Of a DNA stretch of 64,000 nt, positions 1-13,805 are shown one piece after another. Source of the stretch: Gymnorhina tibicen (lineage: Eukaryota; Chordata; Aves; Passeriformes; Artamidae); contig VXAZ01006886.1 in assembly GCA_013399875.1 (NCBI GenBank), positions 1,190,107-1,254,106 of the forward strand. The letters run 5' to 3'. Each line of letters begins with the position of its first letter. Position 1 is the stretch's first letter. Both the position numbers and the translations under genes were made by a program. Below the pieces are notes generated by a model. That model was given only the letters and a program-made list of their open reading frames with translations, did no database searches and was not told the DNA's origin.

Positions 1-3000
1 AGGGCGGATGGCAGAGCATCCCAGCCCAGGCACAACTCTGATCAGAGCTAAATGTCTGCCAGTCTGTACAGAAGAATGGGTTCCGTGAAAATCTCATTGC
101 AATTCACCTGGAACAGAAGTGCCAGCCCTGAGCCAATTTGAAATGAGAATCACATTTCATCTTCCTTGTCTCAGCCATGGCATGCAGAATCCAATAACCA
201 GCTTGCCTTCACACTCCTCTTTCTTCTCTCACACTTAAATTTGGAGTCACAGGCTGTCCCAAACCATAAACAAATTGTTTAGTAAAAGGTGGAAGTAAAA
301 TGAATTTCATGAGGACTCTATAATTATGACTGAATCATTCAAACAGCCACTAGGCCCAGAATACAGGTTTTGTTCAATGGAGTTATATAAACCATAAGCT
401 CTGTTTTTCTCTTCCCCATCCTTTTAGATGTGGATGAACCAGTTTGTGTCATCAGTGAAAGGATACAGGCATTGTTTGCTCTCATGCCTTGACAGTATTC
501 CCTGAGGGATTGGCCTTTTTCACTCTTCTTCCTCCTCAAGAACTGAAGTCTCATTTCTCATAAGAGAGATCAAGAGGGCACAAACACTTGGCTCCCAGGT
601 GCCACAGCTCATCATCATACAGTTCTCTGCAGAGACTTAAGGTTAGTTACCACATCCAAAAAGAAACAGGGAGACATTTCTCTCAGAGCAAAGTGACAAA
701 CCCAAAACAAACTGTTTTCTGTAGAAGTTTCTATGTGGTCTCACATTTCATTCAGCTTGCCAGCCAGAGCACAAAATTTTTAACAGTTCAATTCAATGTA
801 CTGGTGATATATTAAAGAATTTATTTGATTTTGGTGCTGTTAATATTTTTGTTTCACTTTTCATTTATATCTGGGCAATGCTGTTAACTCCTTCAGCCAG
901 GGATTTTATTCTTACTACTTAAATAAAAAGACAACAAAAAAAATTTCAATCTCTTTTTACAGTCAGGGACTACATCCAGAATTTTTGAAGAGATTTAAAG
1001 GAGGAAGAGGGCAAAAGGGCCAGAGCTATTCTCTTTTATTGTTTGTTTGTTTTTAAATTAGTTGGGTAAGTACTGTATTTCCTAGGCCCTTACATAAAAA
1101 ATTATTCACATTCCCATCCATAACAGCCATGAGCATTTTTTTTGAGCTCATTTAAATCAACATGTACATTAGCCATGGTCTGAGTGGAGTCTCCTGCTGG
1201 AGCAATCCTGCCATGCAGTCATTTCTGAATTGTGTTGCTGCAGCAAGACTTCTTAGACTAGGATGTTATCAAATATGCCAAAAATCAGAACAAGCAGCAC
1301 TGATGGGGTTTTTAAGACAGAAAAAAAATAACTGAAAAATGAGTAAAAGGTCTTCCAAGGTCTCCCCCAGTAAAGGGCAATTTTAATTCATTGCTTTTTT
1401 GAGGTTTGGTTTGGGATTTTTTTGGACCAGCCAATTTATATTAGGAAGTTATCCCCTAATTTATGAAGGAGGCCTTTAAACTCCCAGCTTCATGATTTAG
1501 TTGTTCATTACAGAGGGGTGATTTCAATATCCTTATGTTTCTCATTGTTTTGCATGCGGCCATCCATTACAGCAGAAGAAATTACAAAAATCCTAAAAGA
1601 TATTATAATTTTCATATCTAGTAAGCCTGATGAGTTTTCTATGAGCAGGATGCATGACACAATGAATAAGGAAACTGGATTACAAGAAAGAAATAAAAAT
1701 ATGGAGAAAGAGGAGAGGACAAAGAAAGGTGAGGCTATTTTATGCACTGATATAAAAATGAGAGTAGAAGTGCTGTTTTTATTTATGAAGGTTACAGCTC
1801 TCCTCTGAACTCATTAATGATTCACTGCATATGACAGGACTGAAAACAAGGAATGAGTACATCAGCAAGCCTAAGCAGGTAGCCAGATTTCTGACTCTAA
1901 CAGCCAGCGTTTGCAGAAGCCTCCTCTCTTGGAAAAGTCCCTGTTCTTTCCTCAGAACAAAAATCCACAACTGCTTTCCTCCCATGTGTTCACTCCCAGC
2001 TGTGAATAGGAGGTAGCACAGAGCCCTCACCTGACTGCACAGGCACCCTCTGGCTGCCTTGGCTCTGCCAGGCTGAGGGAAAGGTGCTGGAGCCTGGCCG
2101 TGGCTCCTGGGGACAGGCAATCCCCTCCCACCACCGCAGCTGATGACAATGGGGGCAGAATGGGAACTGAGTGCTCATAGTTGAAAGTACTTTGTTTTAA
2201 AGAATGGGCCTTTACTCATAATTTAAATGCTTCAAATTAGAGGTCTACACCTCACTAATGTTCCCACTAGCATCAAGAGGGCATATGTCAAAGGCTTCAC
2301 TGGGAACAAAAATTATCCCTTAATGATTTTGCCATAACAAGACTTACCTATTTTGCTGTTGCAAATCATAACTCAGGGTCAAATCAACAAAACGTTACAG
2401 AATCAAGGCGCAGGAACTCAGGAAGTCTTGGAAATCACCACTTTTGTCTGCCGGAAATGAAATGCCCTTCTCCAGTTTCAGTTTCTGCTGTTGCAAGCCA
2501 GATTGTGTTGCAGGACACACTGTTAAACCAATCACACTGTAAAATACATTAACACTGTTCACCCCCAAAATGGGGGTGGGGTTATGAATTTTAGAATAGC
2601 AGTGACACAAAACAATCAAAGCAGGACCATTCAATACAGAGCTAACACTCCACCTCCATCTCATCACATCCTCCTTCAGCATTCCAGCCCAAAAGGCACT
2701 CACATGTTCCACTGTGTTTTGCCTCTTACACTACACCCAGAAAAAGGGCACCAGTGATGTACAGCCCACCCTGAACAGGATCTGTCACAGGCAGGTCAAA
2801 GCTTTCTCAGAGCAGCAAACCTGCATATTTTATATTTAATTTCTACTTGCTGTGTTGTGAAACTGCTGTCACATGTCCTTCTGTGCCAATTGCAAACTCA
2901 AAGAAAGCGTGTTTTGTTCTTCCAGTAAAAACAGTGAGCATGGTGTTCAGAGATTTCTTCTTCAGAAAAGGGAGGTGTCCCTCAGAAAAGCTTCAGTCGA

Positions 3001-4850
3001 GTCCAGGACAAGAAGTGGAAGCTGGTACTCAAGATTTCAGCTCTCCAGTGTTTGGATCAGATCCCACCTGCATTCTAGAAAAGAGATATATAAAATTTCA
3101 ATAGATCTCATGGGGTCTCTCCACCCCACCGAAAAACAAGCTGCTCAGAGCTTATTTCTCTATAGAGTCGTCCAGGTACAGCTAAATGATTGATCATGTA
3201 CCTGTTCTGTTAATTAACTACTCAGTGCTGTACAAAACATTTATTATATATTGCTAGATACTTGTTATTAGATGTGATTACAAAGTAGCAAAAAAAGACA
3301 GATAACTTCTATTTTTTTAAGTGAAATAAAAAGTTGATATACTCAAAAGTTGTGCCTACGTGTCTGGAAACTCAGTAAAACACAGACAGATTAAAGGGAA
3401 AAAAAAGCCAAAAGCAAACTTACATGAACAAATGGAAAATCTAATTTAAAACAGGATAAAGATGGATTCTGTGCATTTTTCAGGATCAAGTGACCTGGAG
3501 AAAGACAGAGAAAACTTTGAGCAGATAAAAAGTGTTTACTTTGAGAACAAATGAGAAAAAAATAAAGTTCAGTAACAAATGTAAGCAATTAAAAATGGAA
3601 AAGGAACTTCAAAATAGATTTTAAAAGAGAAGCTTTGGAAATTATATACCAAATCATGTTTGACACTTTATACACAGACACACAATTTTCCCCTTATAAG
3701 TGCATATTTTTTCCTCTTCTACAGTCACCCAGCTGCTGCTGTATCTCAGACATGATCATTGCCTTTTCTACTTCTGGTCAGTAGTGTTTGCATGGCAGTG
3801 GCCTGTATTTGAGATGGAATACCTGCGAAAGACATGAAGATACTCCTGGTTCAGAGAGGCAGCAGGCAGTAAACCCTTTACCCAGCAAAGACACTCTCTT
3901 TTCACAGGAACAGGACAGTCACTGAGTAAGGGCACTCACTGCCAAAGCTACAGGACTTTAGTTTGTAGCGGCATTACAGACCTTCCCCTGCCTGTTTTGA
4001 GTAACTCTTTCAAGCATAGACTCCATGCATGTCAGTAAAGACCTTCCTCCCTCAGGTAACCCTGTTTTCGGTCTAGCATGCATGTTTCCACATGAAAAGT
4101 TTTCCTTGTTTTCATCCTCATGCCATTCTGATATTACTTGGAGTGGTTCCCACACCAATTCAAGAATCTCTGAATTTTGCCTGAGATTCTGAAAACTTTG
4201 GACTCCAAACTGTAGTACTGAAAGCAAGGGAATCAGCTCCTATTTCTTTCTCACAGCTACAGAGCAATGTTACTCACTTCAGTTTTCCCTGATTCTGGCA
4301 GAGCAGGGCACCATGAGTCACTCACTACACTCTCTTGCCAACTACTGTTTCGAAGCACAAATCTCCATAAGGGGAAATTAAATATTTCTATAAACTCACC
4401 CTTCAAGAGCCAGGACGACTGTGTGATTGAGAGTGCTTCTTGACATGGCATACTGAAAAAATCCCCATAATAATCACTGCAGAGCAATCAGAGAATTTAA
4501 TCATATTCTAGACCTGTCACTTCCCGTGTTTCTGAGACAGGCAAGTACATTGTCACATTTGGGGCCTGTTTCTGCTGCCACTGAAGTCAAAGGCAAACTC
4601 TCCACTGGCTTGCACAGGCACAGAGCCACTATTATGTTATAGAGCAGAGCTGGAGCAGCAGAGTGAGGATCTTCCTCGGGAGGATAGCCGTGCACAGCTG
4701 AACTACTGATCTTCTCCAGCTATTCTACAAAATAACTTTGAGAGTTTCATAAAATACAGAGAGACAAGCAGTAACAGGATCAAGAGCCATTCTTCTTGTG
4801 AGAGGGACCAAATCAAATTTTCCTGATTAATTTACCTTCCCTTGTTCCCC
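1..4850. other. non-coding DNA, no gene recognised
   Basis: AT-rich unique sequence. There is a small (GTTT)3 run at 1041-1054 and a GC-richer patch at about 2020-2120. Open frames (up to 113 codons) have no recognisable motifs and lie on both strands. No repeat family is identified. Confidence 0.7.
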
Positions 4851-4870
4851 TAAATAAATAAATAAATAAA
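4851..4870. repeat. (TAAA)5 microsatellite
   Basis: Five perfect TAAA units. Confidence 0.97.
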
Positions 4871-5287
4871 CAACAGCAGAACAAGACAGGCTTAATCTAG
4901 TGTTTAACTAATTAACAGTACTAATTAGTCTTTAATGGCAATGATAATTATAATCATATCCTTCTGAGTCTATTGAGGCTGCCACATCAGATGGATTGCA
5001 ATGTTCTCCCTCCCTCTACAACTTTAAATCAATATCACTTCAAACCTGACAGGGTCATTTCATGAAAAGTGATTAGAGAATCACCTTTATTTTCTGTGTT
5101 AAACCGAGAAATTCAAAAGCCTCTTTAAATGGTGGGAGAAGAAAGGATAAAGCACCACTTTGAGTTAATGAAAGCAGTAATTGAAGCTCCTTGTTGTCCC
5201 ACATAGGCATCATTCTTCAGGTTTTCATTTGAGCGAATCCCAAAGCCAATATTCACAGGCTCTGTGCCACTTGCCCATTGTGTACAA
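4871..5287. other. non-coding DNA with dense TAAT/ATTA patch
   Basis: 4890-4962 carries at least five TAAT/ATTA cores ('aactaattaacag', 'ctaattag', 'tttaatgg', 'gataattataatc'), then 'cagatggattgcaatg'. The composition is enhancer-like but unproven. No gene is seen. Confidence 0.5.
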
Positions 5288-5495
5288 CAGAATAACTTAG
5301 GTTAGGAAGGACCTTTGTAGTCCAATCCACTATTCAAAGCACTGCTACCCAGGCCAGTTTATGCACAGCTTTCTTGAACCAACCTTTGACTATCTCCACC
5401 TTCTGGCTACGTGTTCCAGTGTTTGATCACCTTCATGGCGAAAAATCTTTTTCCTAATATCAAACAGGAATCTCATTGCAACTTGTGCTGCTCAG
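5288..5495 (-). repeat. CR1 LINE fragment (3' end, diverged)
   Basis: Read on the + strand, this is the reverse complement of a CR1 3' region. In order it has a GGTTAGGAAGGACCTTTGTA-type start, a 'tccaatccac' block, a 'gtgttccagtgtttgatcac' block, 'gaaaaatctttttcctaata' and 'tctcattgcaacttgtgctg'. These match the order of landmarks in avian CR1 tails (GGTTGGAA..ACCT, CCTGTTCCAGTGCCTGACCAC, AATTTTTCCTAATATC, CGCAACTTG). Divergence is high, so this is an old, dead insertion with no reverse-transcriptase reading frame. The GC-richer DNA immediately after it (about 5500-5860) could be more of the same element but no longer matches anything I recognise. The exact subfamily cannot be told by eye. 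Confidence 0.85.
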
Positions 5496-8400
5496 TCAGG
5501 GAGAGGCATCAGATATCCCGTGTAGCTCTGGACCTGTACGGCAGCACCCTCTCATGGGAGTCCCATCTGGGTTCAGTCTTCTGATGTGCCAAATCGCTTC
5601 AGCTCGTGCTGGATCGTGGCCCTTGGCACACTGACACTACCACTGGACAGCTTTAAGCAGAATTTCTGGGCCACTCTGCAGCCACCCCTGCCAAGTGCTG
5701 CTGCAAGCAGGACCTCTGTGCTGGCTACAGGCTGGAGCTGGGCTCTTCCACAGCCTGTGGAGCAGTGCGTGACTTCCCCTGCACAGCTGTCAGCTGGAGG
5801 CAAGAGCCGCAGCAGTTCCTAACCAGGACACAGCCAGCAGAAGCTCTCTGTTAGAGCTGACAGAAGCAAAAGCCTCTGAAAGTTAAACCTCACCATCAGC
5901 AGTGAGCCAGGAGTTCCCAGCTGTTGCAGTTATCAGATGTTCCCTGAAGCACTCTCCAAGGGAAGGTTGGAAAGTGCTGCTTTTTCTGCTGCCCACCTCT
6001 GCTCACTCTTTCAACTCCCAAACCCTCATGGACAAATGATGTGCTTGTTCTCTAAAGAAAGGTCAATGTAGCCTTAGGGAAGTATCATAAAAAATACACA
6101 AATGCAAAGAAGTTGGAAGAAAACTCTTCTGAGTTTACAGCAAAATAAAATCAGAGGGGGCCAGTACAGAGTCTGGGAAGTTTCTGAATTGTGCTGGTTA
6201 ATATCCAGGCTCAGCACCCAGCTAAGACAACCACAGGGGACACAGGACACAAAGCAGACAAGAAATTCTTCTAAGGAATGGCAGAAGAACACTGCAGCAA
6301 TTTACTCTGTTTCACACAAGGCCACACATGACCACTGCATGAGAAGAGGGAAGAAATTCAGGACAGCTACGGAGCAGCTAAATACTGATATGAGCATGGC
6401 ATGGTACTAAGATATACATTCAGATATAGGTCAGGGTTTTACACACATAACAAACATGCACTCTTATGAGCATTGTAATAATGAAAACAACATGCACGAA
6501 CATAAAAATCCAAGTATACAGAATCTGGAGCATCCAGAGGTCAGCATTGAGAGTTATTTGGACTGTTTTTATCTCCAATGCCAAAAGCAGAAGCTCATTA
6601 CAGCTGAGTCTCATGTGGCTTTTGTTGTTTTCATTAGCACTAAACATTCAGAGGAATCTCATAAGGGAGAGACAACTACCTGAGGAACACAAGCTTTCGA
6701 TCTATCTTAGCCAGCCATTCTACCTTATTGTGAATTTTTTGTGCTTTCTTTTTTAGACTAACCATTAATACTATGAAAAAACTTCCTGAAGTTCAAGCCT
6801 CTCATTTTTCAAGAAAAATTGTCAGTTCAAACAAACACATGAGGGGCAGGGACTTGTCCCTGTTCCCTGATCACCACCCTCTCTCCATGTCTCCAGCTGG
6901 GAATATATCTTTCCCTATATGTTGTGCTAAGTCCAGGAGGAACTCAAATATACATTTCTACTAGTGACTAGAGCTCTGATCCTACTATTAGTTAAACACA
7001 AGCTTAATTTTATGCATGTGAGTCACCCCATCAACATCCCCATATGCCAGAGATTTTGTGGGATTGACGCCCAAAAATGAAACCATAATGAATGAATTCC
7101 ACTTCTGAGTTGCAGAAGCAGGGTTGGAAAGCATATGAAGAACCAAGATACTGGAACATAAATCCACAGTATAACATGGGCCAAGGAAGTAAACACTTAA
7201 AAAAAAATGAAATAAAAAGAGAAAGAGATTAGCTAATTCCTGATTCTGAAAAAAAACTTGCAAGAGTTGATGTTATTAATTAAGAAGTTTCATTCTTGTT
7301 ATCCAACAGTCAGTGCTTCTCCAACAAAAGCATGGCAAAATGCCTCATTTTAAAGAGCACATGGCAGACTTTGGAGCTAGCTCTGCCTGCTTTTGGCCAC
7401 AGCATCATAAATTTGCTACATCTTTCATTCTGCCCCCATATGTTAAGATTGTGTCTAAACTCAACAATTCCTTTCTTTTCCACATAGGCAAAACAAAAAA
7501 CTTCAGCGATTCATAGTACCAATGAAAGCCCCTAGGACATACTTACATTTGAAAAACTCTTTGAAACATTAACTAAATAGTTAGAACTAAAAATAAGTAA
7601 TTGATACACTAATGAATTATTAATATGAGTACTGTGTATGCTGTTTAAAATGGCTGCAGCGCTTCAGTAATGAAAAGGCTCATTACAACAGAGGCAACTC
7701 TTTGGTCTACTGCAGGAGCATGTGCCAGAATAAGAGTTGTAGTGTGAAAGAAGAGGGTAGAACAGTATTTAACAGCTCAGAATGAAACCTCAGCTCTTAC
7801 ATAGCCGGCCATGCCAAAAAGCAACAGGCCCAGAATCTCCCGGCACTGGCATTTCTGTCACCTGCTACAAGACAAATGTATTGGGAGACTGGTACTCAGA
7901 AGCAAACATGACATTACTTCAAAGTTCATTAGAATCTTACACTATTAACAGAAGGAATCTTCTTCAGTCCTTTCACAAAGTATTTTATAGACTCATCTTT
8001 TCCTGTGTACTAACCCACTTTTTAAATATGTATTAAAGACTATTTCCTATAAACCCTGTGCATACTCAACATTTACTATCAGGTGTTATACAAAGAGTCA
8101 CTGTCAGAAGTGAGCAAGTAATTTCTTCGCAAATATCAACACTTTGCATTTCCAAACTATCCAAGGCTTCCCTTCTTCTCCAGACAGTTTGTAAGTACAC
8201 TGCTCACAGGCTATGGCAACAAGGGACTACTCCCATTTGAACTTGCATAGCAAAGCCTGCTTAATTCTCTTTCTCCTATTAAGCAGATTAGTTGAAAAAA
8301 AGATATATGTATATTAATTGATTTTAAGAGGGAAATTTCTAATACTAAAATATGAATTTAAAATTTAGAGTGTGCAAATATTTACCACGCTCTCTTCTCA

Positions 8401-8915
8401 CAATGTTCCAGATCGCAGACTTATCCCTGACAATATTCATCTCCTGTAAACACTGGCAAAGCAATTTAAGAATTGTTATTTCATTGCATATTCACTAGCT
8501 GTTGCTGGAGGTATTTTGTTCAGCTCTAATTAGCACAGTTAATAAGATCAATATTTTCATTACTGAATGCTGCAGTAAGGCAAAACATGCTTAAAAACTT
8601 ACATTTACAAAATCCCATGAAATGTATTTCTTGGGAAACCCTACTTGTCTATTTCAAAAGCAAAAAGCCCTCAAAAACTAGAGGAAAAACACTTTTGGTG
8701 CTTGTCATTTTGATGAGGACGGAAATTAAAGTTGAAACATCCATGTTAGTTAGGGGTGCTTTTAGAGGCAAGAGGAATCTTTGTTCTAATTGGTTTTTTG
8801 CTACTATTTCTATGTGTCCAATGGCTTTTTCAGGAGAAATAAGCACTGCAGTTTGCTTCACTTGCATAGACCTTGGTGTTGACACCATCACTCTCCTTGG
8901 ACTCTCGCCTGACTT

Positions 8916-8945
8916 CAAAAAAAAACCACCACCACCAAAAACCCA
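8916..8945. repeat. A-tract plus short (CCA)n
   Basis: A run of nine A followed by 'ccaccaccacc' and further A-rich sequence. Confidence 0.85.
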
Positions 8946-11268
8946 GAAACCTGAAAGAAAAGCAGCTGCATTATAATCTAGCAGCAGTGTTTAAAATTTG
9001 GCTTCAACTCTGGCAAGTAGAGATTGAAGGAAATGAAAACAACACAACTGCAGCAGGCAAAATGAGCACTAGGTCTGAGGAAAGAGCCCAGTCCTCAGCA
9101 CCTCTGCCCCAAAAATGGAAGCACTGGGCCTTGGGGTTCTTCCAGCTGCAGAGAACATCTTTTTCTGCCACAGAACACACAATGGTCTCAGCCTTCTCTG
9201 GACCTTGTGACTGCTACCACAGCACCGAGAAAAAGGGAATACAAACGTCAGATGACCTGTTTCTCAGATATCTGGGCTTTGTTTTTTAGCATTTGTCATA
9301 CCTAACAATAATGGGTCAGAAAAGGATCCTGATTCTATAACTCTTTTTTTCTCCTCTGAAATGTCTGTCTTCTTTTTCAAAGAGAAGAGTTCAAATTTGT
9401 ACTTGGAAAGCACTCTTCCATCCATTCACTGAACTTTTTAAATGAATTGACAATTCACTGTGACTCTACCTCGGCAGAGATGTCACTCAGGAAATTGTCA
9501 GTGTAAACTACCCTAAAATAATTCCATGCTCATGTTGAGTAATTATTTTAAAAACTGTTCCTGCAGAAAAATATTATCAAATATCAAACGGATACTGTAT
9601 GATTAAGCAGCAAGACACATCAGGGAGTAGAATAAAGGTCTAGGTGCTTTATTAAGCATCAGGCTGAAGGCAGGGATTGTCAAAGCAGGAAGACGTGCAT
9701 TATATGGCACAGCTTGTAACATAAAGCTGTTCCCTGGGGTAACACATCCTGCACCTGTTCAGGGTTTGCCACCCACTGTGTCCACTCAAATTGGTTTTCT
9801 TCATTTCCATGCCCATCTTTTCTACTCAGCTGGTTCTACTTTCCCTCCAACTAACCTGCTAAACTTGTAATTTACAGCATCAGAGCTGTTAAGATATTTA
9901 CAAGGCAAAACCACAAAAGACAAGAAAAATTTGGCATAATACTTCTAGGAAAGGCAAGTGAAAACGCTGATGAAACACACTAGGCAGCTCCCCATGCATA
10001 TTCAGTTTGCTATTAGCAATATGAGCTCTCATAAAAAACCTGTTCTTTTAAGATGACAATTATAGCAGCAAGGCCAGCTTGATCTACTGTCCAAATATGA
10101 AACGCTTAATTTAAGAAATGGAGAAAAGCTATTTAATAGGAGGAACATAAAGAGAAACCATTTGGGGACTTATCTGATTCCTAAGCTTCACATACTCATT
10201 TTCAAACAGACACAAATGCAAGCAGTAGCTTTAGAATTATAGGAGGTAGTACATGTGCTGCTCACACACTCAAATGAGAAAATATTTGAACTGTACTGCT
10301 GTTTCTGCACTAGCAAAGACCTGGGAGAACAGAGTGTCAGAAAACCTAAAACCAAACATGCAAATAAGGAAGGTCTCCAGTGGACACTAGATCAAGCCAA
10401 TGTCACCCTGCTCATTTCTTAATTCTCCACTCTCACTTGATTGAAAAATTAGTTAGCTTCTTATCTGCAAGGAGAGGGGTTAGAAAATAATAAACATTTG
10501 ATTCCTTGCCTGGACATATCACTCTGGCAAGATGCATTGTTTCTCAATATGATAGCAGAGATGAACAACATTTCCAGAGGTAGCCTTTTCTCTTTTCCTT
10601 TTCATGAAACAAGGCTGGATTTTGGTAAAGAACAAAGGCATTCATCATTAAACCAAGTCCCTTGAAACCATGTGCCAGGGGTCCTGAGAATCCATCACTT
10701 ACTGATGTTACCCAGGGAATTGTCATACACTGCAAGTCAGTGGCCAGTTCAAATTAAGAAAAAGGAGAACACTGGGTCAGCCTATCAAGGAACCTCAATC
10801 CAAAGACTGTACTGAGAATAACTCAGGTTTATACAGTAACATTTCCCATTTTCATTATGTCACAAAACAGATTTAGAGACTGCTGTACTCCATTGTCTGC
10901 TCTTTTTACTGTCTCTGTCACCAGAATGAGACAACCAAAGCATAATGCCAAGTGCAGGCTGTGAAAGATAGTAATACACACTGAACTCCTTCATATTTTA
11001 TAAGTTAATTCGCCAGGCACTTCAACATATTCTCACAGGCTGCTTCAGCTGGGAAAGAGAACAAAAGTAGTTGGTACCACATTCCAATCAGAGGGCAAAC
11101 AGACCTTCCACAGCTCCAGTTCCTTACTGAGAACACCTCTGTGCCATGGGCTGTGCAAATCACAGAGCAAGAAAAGGCCCAACATAACACATGAGGGTCA
11201 TCATTTAACACTGTATTTGTGAGACTTTTTGAAAATACAATATTTATGGGTGTGCATGTTTATGTACC

Positions 11269-11290
11269 TATGCATGCATGCATACATATA
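11269..11290. repeat. ATGC-rich alternating purine-pyrimidine tract
   Basis: 'tatgcatgcatgcatacata' is near-perfect alternating purine/pyrimidine. It lies within a wider TG/TA-rich stretch (11245-11300). Such tracts can adopt Z-like DNA or cruciforms; that is general knowledge, not shown here. Confidence 0.85.
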
Positions 11291-12195
11291 AATGTGTATT
11301 TCCATATCAGAAAGCCACAAATTCCTTGATATACTCAGGTAAGGACAAACCATATGCAGTGTTAATAGAGGAAACTCCTCTGCCAATGGACAGAGAGGGA
11401 AATTGAGGGCAAAATAAGGCTTTCTTGCGTGGGTCTGAAGTAAACAATTGCTGCTGTGGAGTAGTCTGGAGACTGTAGCTGTGGCTGAAAAGGGAATAGC
11501 ATCAATCTCTTCTCACAGTGCTGCTACTCAGGGTCTCATTAAGTATGTTTTGCAAAGAAAAGCTGGAATTTATCTTATATACACAAAAACCACTGCAACT
11601 CTACTCCAAATCTTTGGCTACAGAAACCAAAACCAGAATTATGTTCTTATGTTCTTAGAGATATTAAAGAAAACTCAAAAAAACTCAAAACCAGAAACCT
11701 AAAATGTTCAGAAACAACTGCCAGGAAATTTGTCTTTATTTGTTTGATGGTGGTCTGTGCCTAATAAACAATGCATCCTCCTAAGCCATTCCATTAAAAC
11801 AAGACCAAACAAAGAACCAAAATCCATCCATCTCTCTCCTCACCCCCATTCACAGGAAAACTTTGATCTGTCATGCTGGCAATAAAACCAAAAAACACCC
11901 GACCAAAACATTCCTATCACTCCACTGCGTGCCTTAGACTCTGCTAGTTAAACTCCACTCAAGTAATCAGTTACCATTTATTGGTTCATTTATCTCCTGG
12001 TCTCTGCAATCAAATAAGAAACTAAAATAATGCACCTCGGGAGCAGCAATGCAAACACTGTTAGGCAGGGGCTGTGCTATTTGAAGGTCAAGTAAAACAG
12101 CATTTGAAGTCAAGTGGCAGTCAAAACCCTGCCTTATTATGTTGCCATTACAGAGGTTTGTGCTCTCTATTACACTGAAATGCAACCAGACTTCC

Positions 12196-12250
12196 TCTGG
12201 AATTTCTGCTCATTTACACCAGAGTAAATCAGGAAAGGTTTTGGATCATA
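12196..12250. repeat. possible ancient sauropsid repeat remnant
   Basis: 'catttacaccagagtaaatc' followed by 'agg' resembles the self-complementary 'atttacaccagtgtaaatca' core of an interspersed element I recall as common in turtle and crocodile DNA, and 'ggttttggatcatagg' is also reminiscent of such elements. The match is short, so this is tentative. Confidence 0.25.
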
Positions 12251-13805
12251 GGAATTTAGTTCATTGGTGACTGAGCTTAGTCACATCACAGGGGGATACC
12301 TGCTCAGTCTTTAATCAGAGAGAGCTTAGCTCTTTCTTTATGTAAAAATTCTAGATCTTCTATGATACAATTTTCTGTTCTGCCAGTGAATCATGGCTTA
12401 AAGTTTGCTTAATTCTACCACAGCGGGCATCTCATGTAATGGCCTCTCCTGCAGACAAAATTCCTACCCAAAGTACTAGGCTATTTCAGAAAGAAACCGC
12501 TCTTATTTGCCTGAATTGGTTGGTGCGGTACTTAAATACCCACATTCACCTAGTGATTTCTCTAAATGCGTGTTTTCAAACACTTGAGATTATTTTTGGT
12601 TCTGTTAAAGTTAGAAAAAGGTTAGGTGAGTACAGAACACAAGACTTAGAACAGATTCATATCAATCACATATTCAAATTGGGAGCATGGAAAGAAAGAG
12701 GTGTATTAGAGTCTGGACCACCAATTTCTATTCCTAGGACTGTGAGTAAGAGTAATGCTTCAGTTAGGCACAGAGAGATCCAAGTGAGAGGAAAAAAAAA
12801 TAAGAAAGAAATAACCAAAGGGCAGAGAGACTGTGTAAATCCTCAGATGGTTTTGACATTTAAGTGTATCAGTTTTCAGATAAGCCATGGACTTTGGATG
12901 ACACGTGATAGAAGGAGAGAACTCAGCAATGGAAGAGAAGAATTAGCAGTGCATTAAGCAGCTCTGTTCCAGTCTGATGGAACTGTGTGTTTTAAAGGCC
13001 ACCTGGCATATCAGGCATATCCCTTTTCAGGCTGTCCAGGTTACAGGGCTGCAGACCTCAGACAGATCTCTGCAGTCTTTAGCCATTCGGGGAAGAAAGA
13101 TTGAAGTGTCTCAAATCTTTCTCTTCTCCTCCGCCATGACCCATGGAGTAGAACCCAGCTGAAGGTTCAATTTTCTGTAAAAGGCGTGCTCACTAATGGT
13201 TAAAATACTTCACTACATTTTACCCTAAACGATCCTTAAAACTGAGTTTGTCTCGGGCTCTGAGGCCATCAGGGCATGCTTAAAGCATGTTACAGAAGCC
13301 CATGGATGCGTTTTCCTGGTCACTGAAACAGGACTTCCACCAGAATGGGACATGAGGTGAGGAGCAGTGGATCCTGAATCCTCCCTGTGGGAAGAGAGCC
13401 CCGCTGATGCCTGGCCTGTGCTGCGGGACCCATGGAGCAGCTGTGTCCTGGGCAGTCCTTGTCCCTGTGTCCCCCCTTGGGCTGTGGAGCACCATGGGGT
13501 GTGTCTGAGGACTTCCTGCAATTAGGATATTTAACAATGGGGCTGTTTGGGTGCAAACACTGATTACCTGGCCCCACATCCCTGGTCACAAACCGAAACA
13601 GCTCAAGTGACCTTCACACACGGCACAGCCCTGCCTGATGTCACGGTGAGAGCTGACAAGCTTTACTTAAACAGGAGCCAGGCCTGGTATTCCTAAAAGC
13701 AGGTCCCTGCCCTCTGACCTTGCTCCTTGCACTGGGAAAATTCAATCTGTTATTTTATGGGGAAAGAAAGCTCTCACCCACCTTTTTTCTTACATCACAG
13801 GCCTT

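Larger units (their letters stand above)
5496..13805. other. non-coding DNA, no gene recognised
   Basis: A GC-richer block follows the CR1 remnant (5500-5860), then ordinary AT-rich sequence. The longest ATG frame of the window lies at 12439-12957 (172 codons); it has a G at -3 and +4 of the start and a Lys/Arg-rich C-terminal half, but no recognisable domain. A GC-rich patch at 13330-13560 is open in two minus-strand frames and has no homology that I recognise. Confidence 0.6.

Noticed and set aside
8587..9289. Overlapping 129- and 138-codon plus-strand frames
   Set aside because: They run through an A-tract and a (CCA)n low-complexity run, in two different frames; no domain recognised.
13225..13589. 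Three overlapping minus-strand frames in GC-rich DNA
   Set aside because: No domain, no splice pattern; considered as a possible LTR fragment but no terminal repeats, primer-binding site or poly-purine tract seen.
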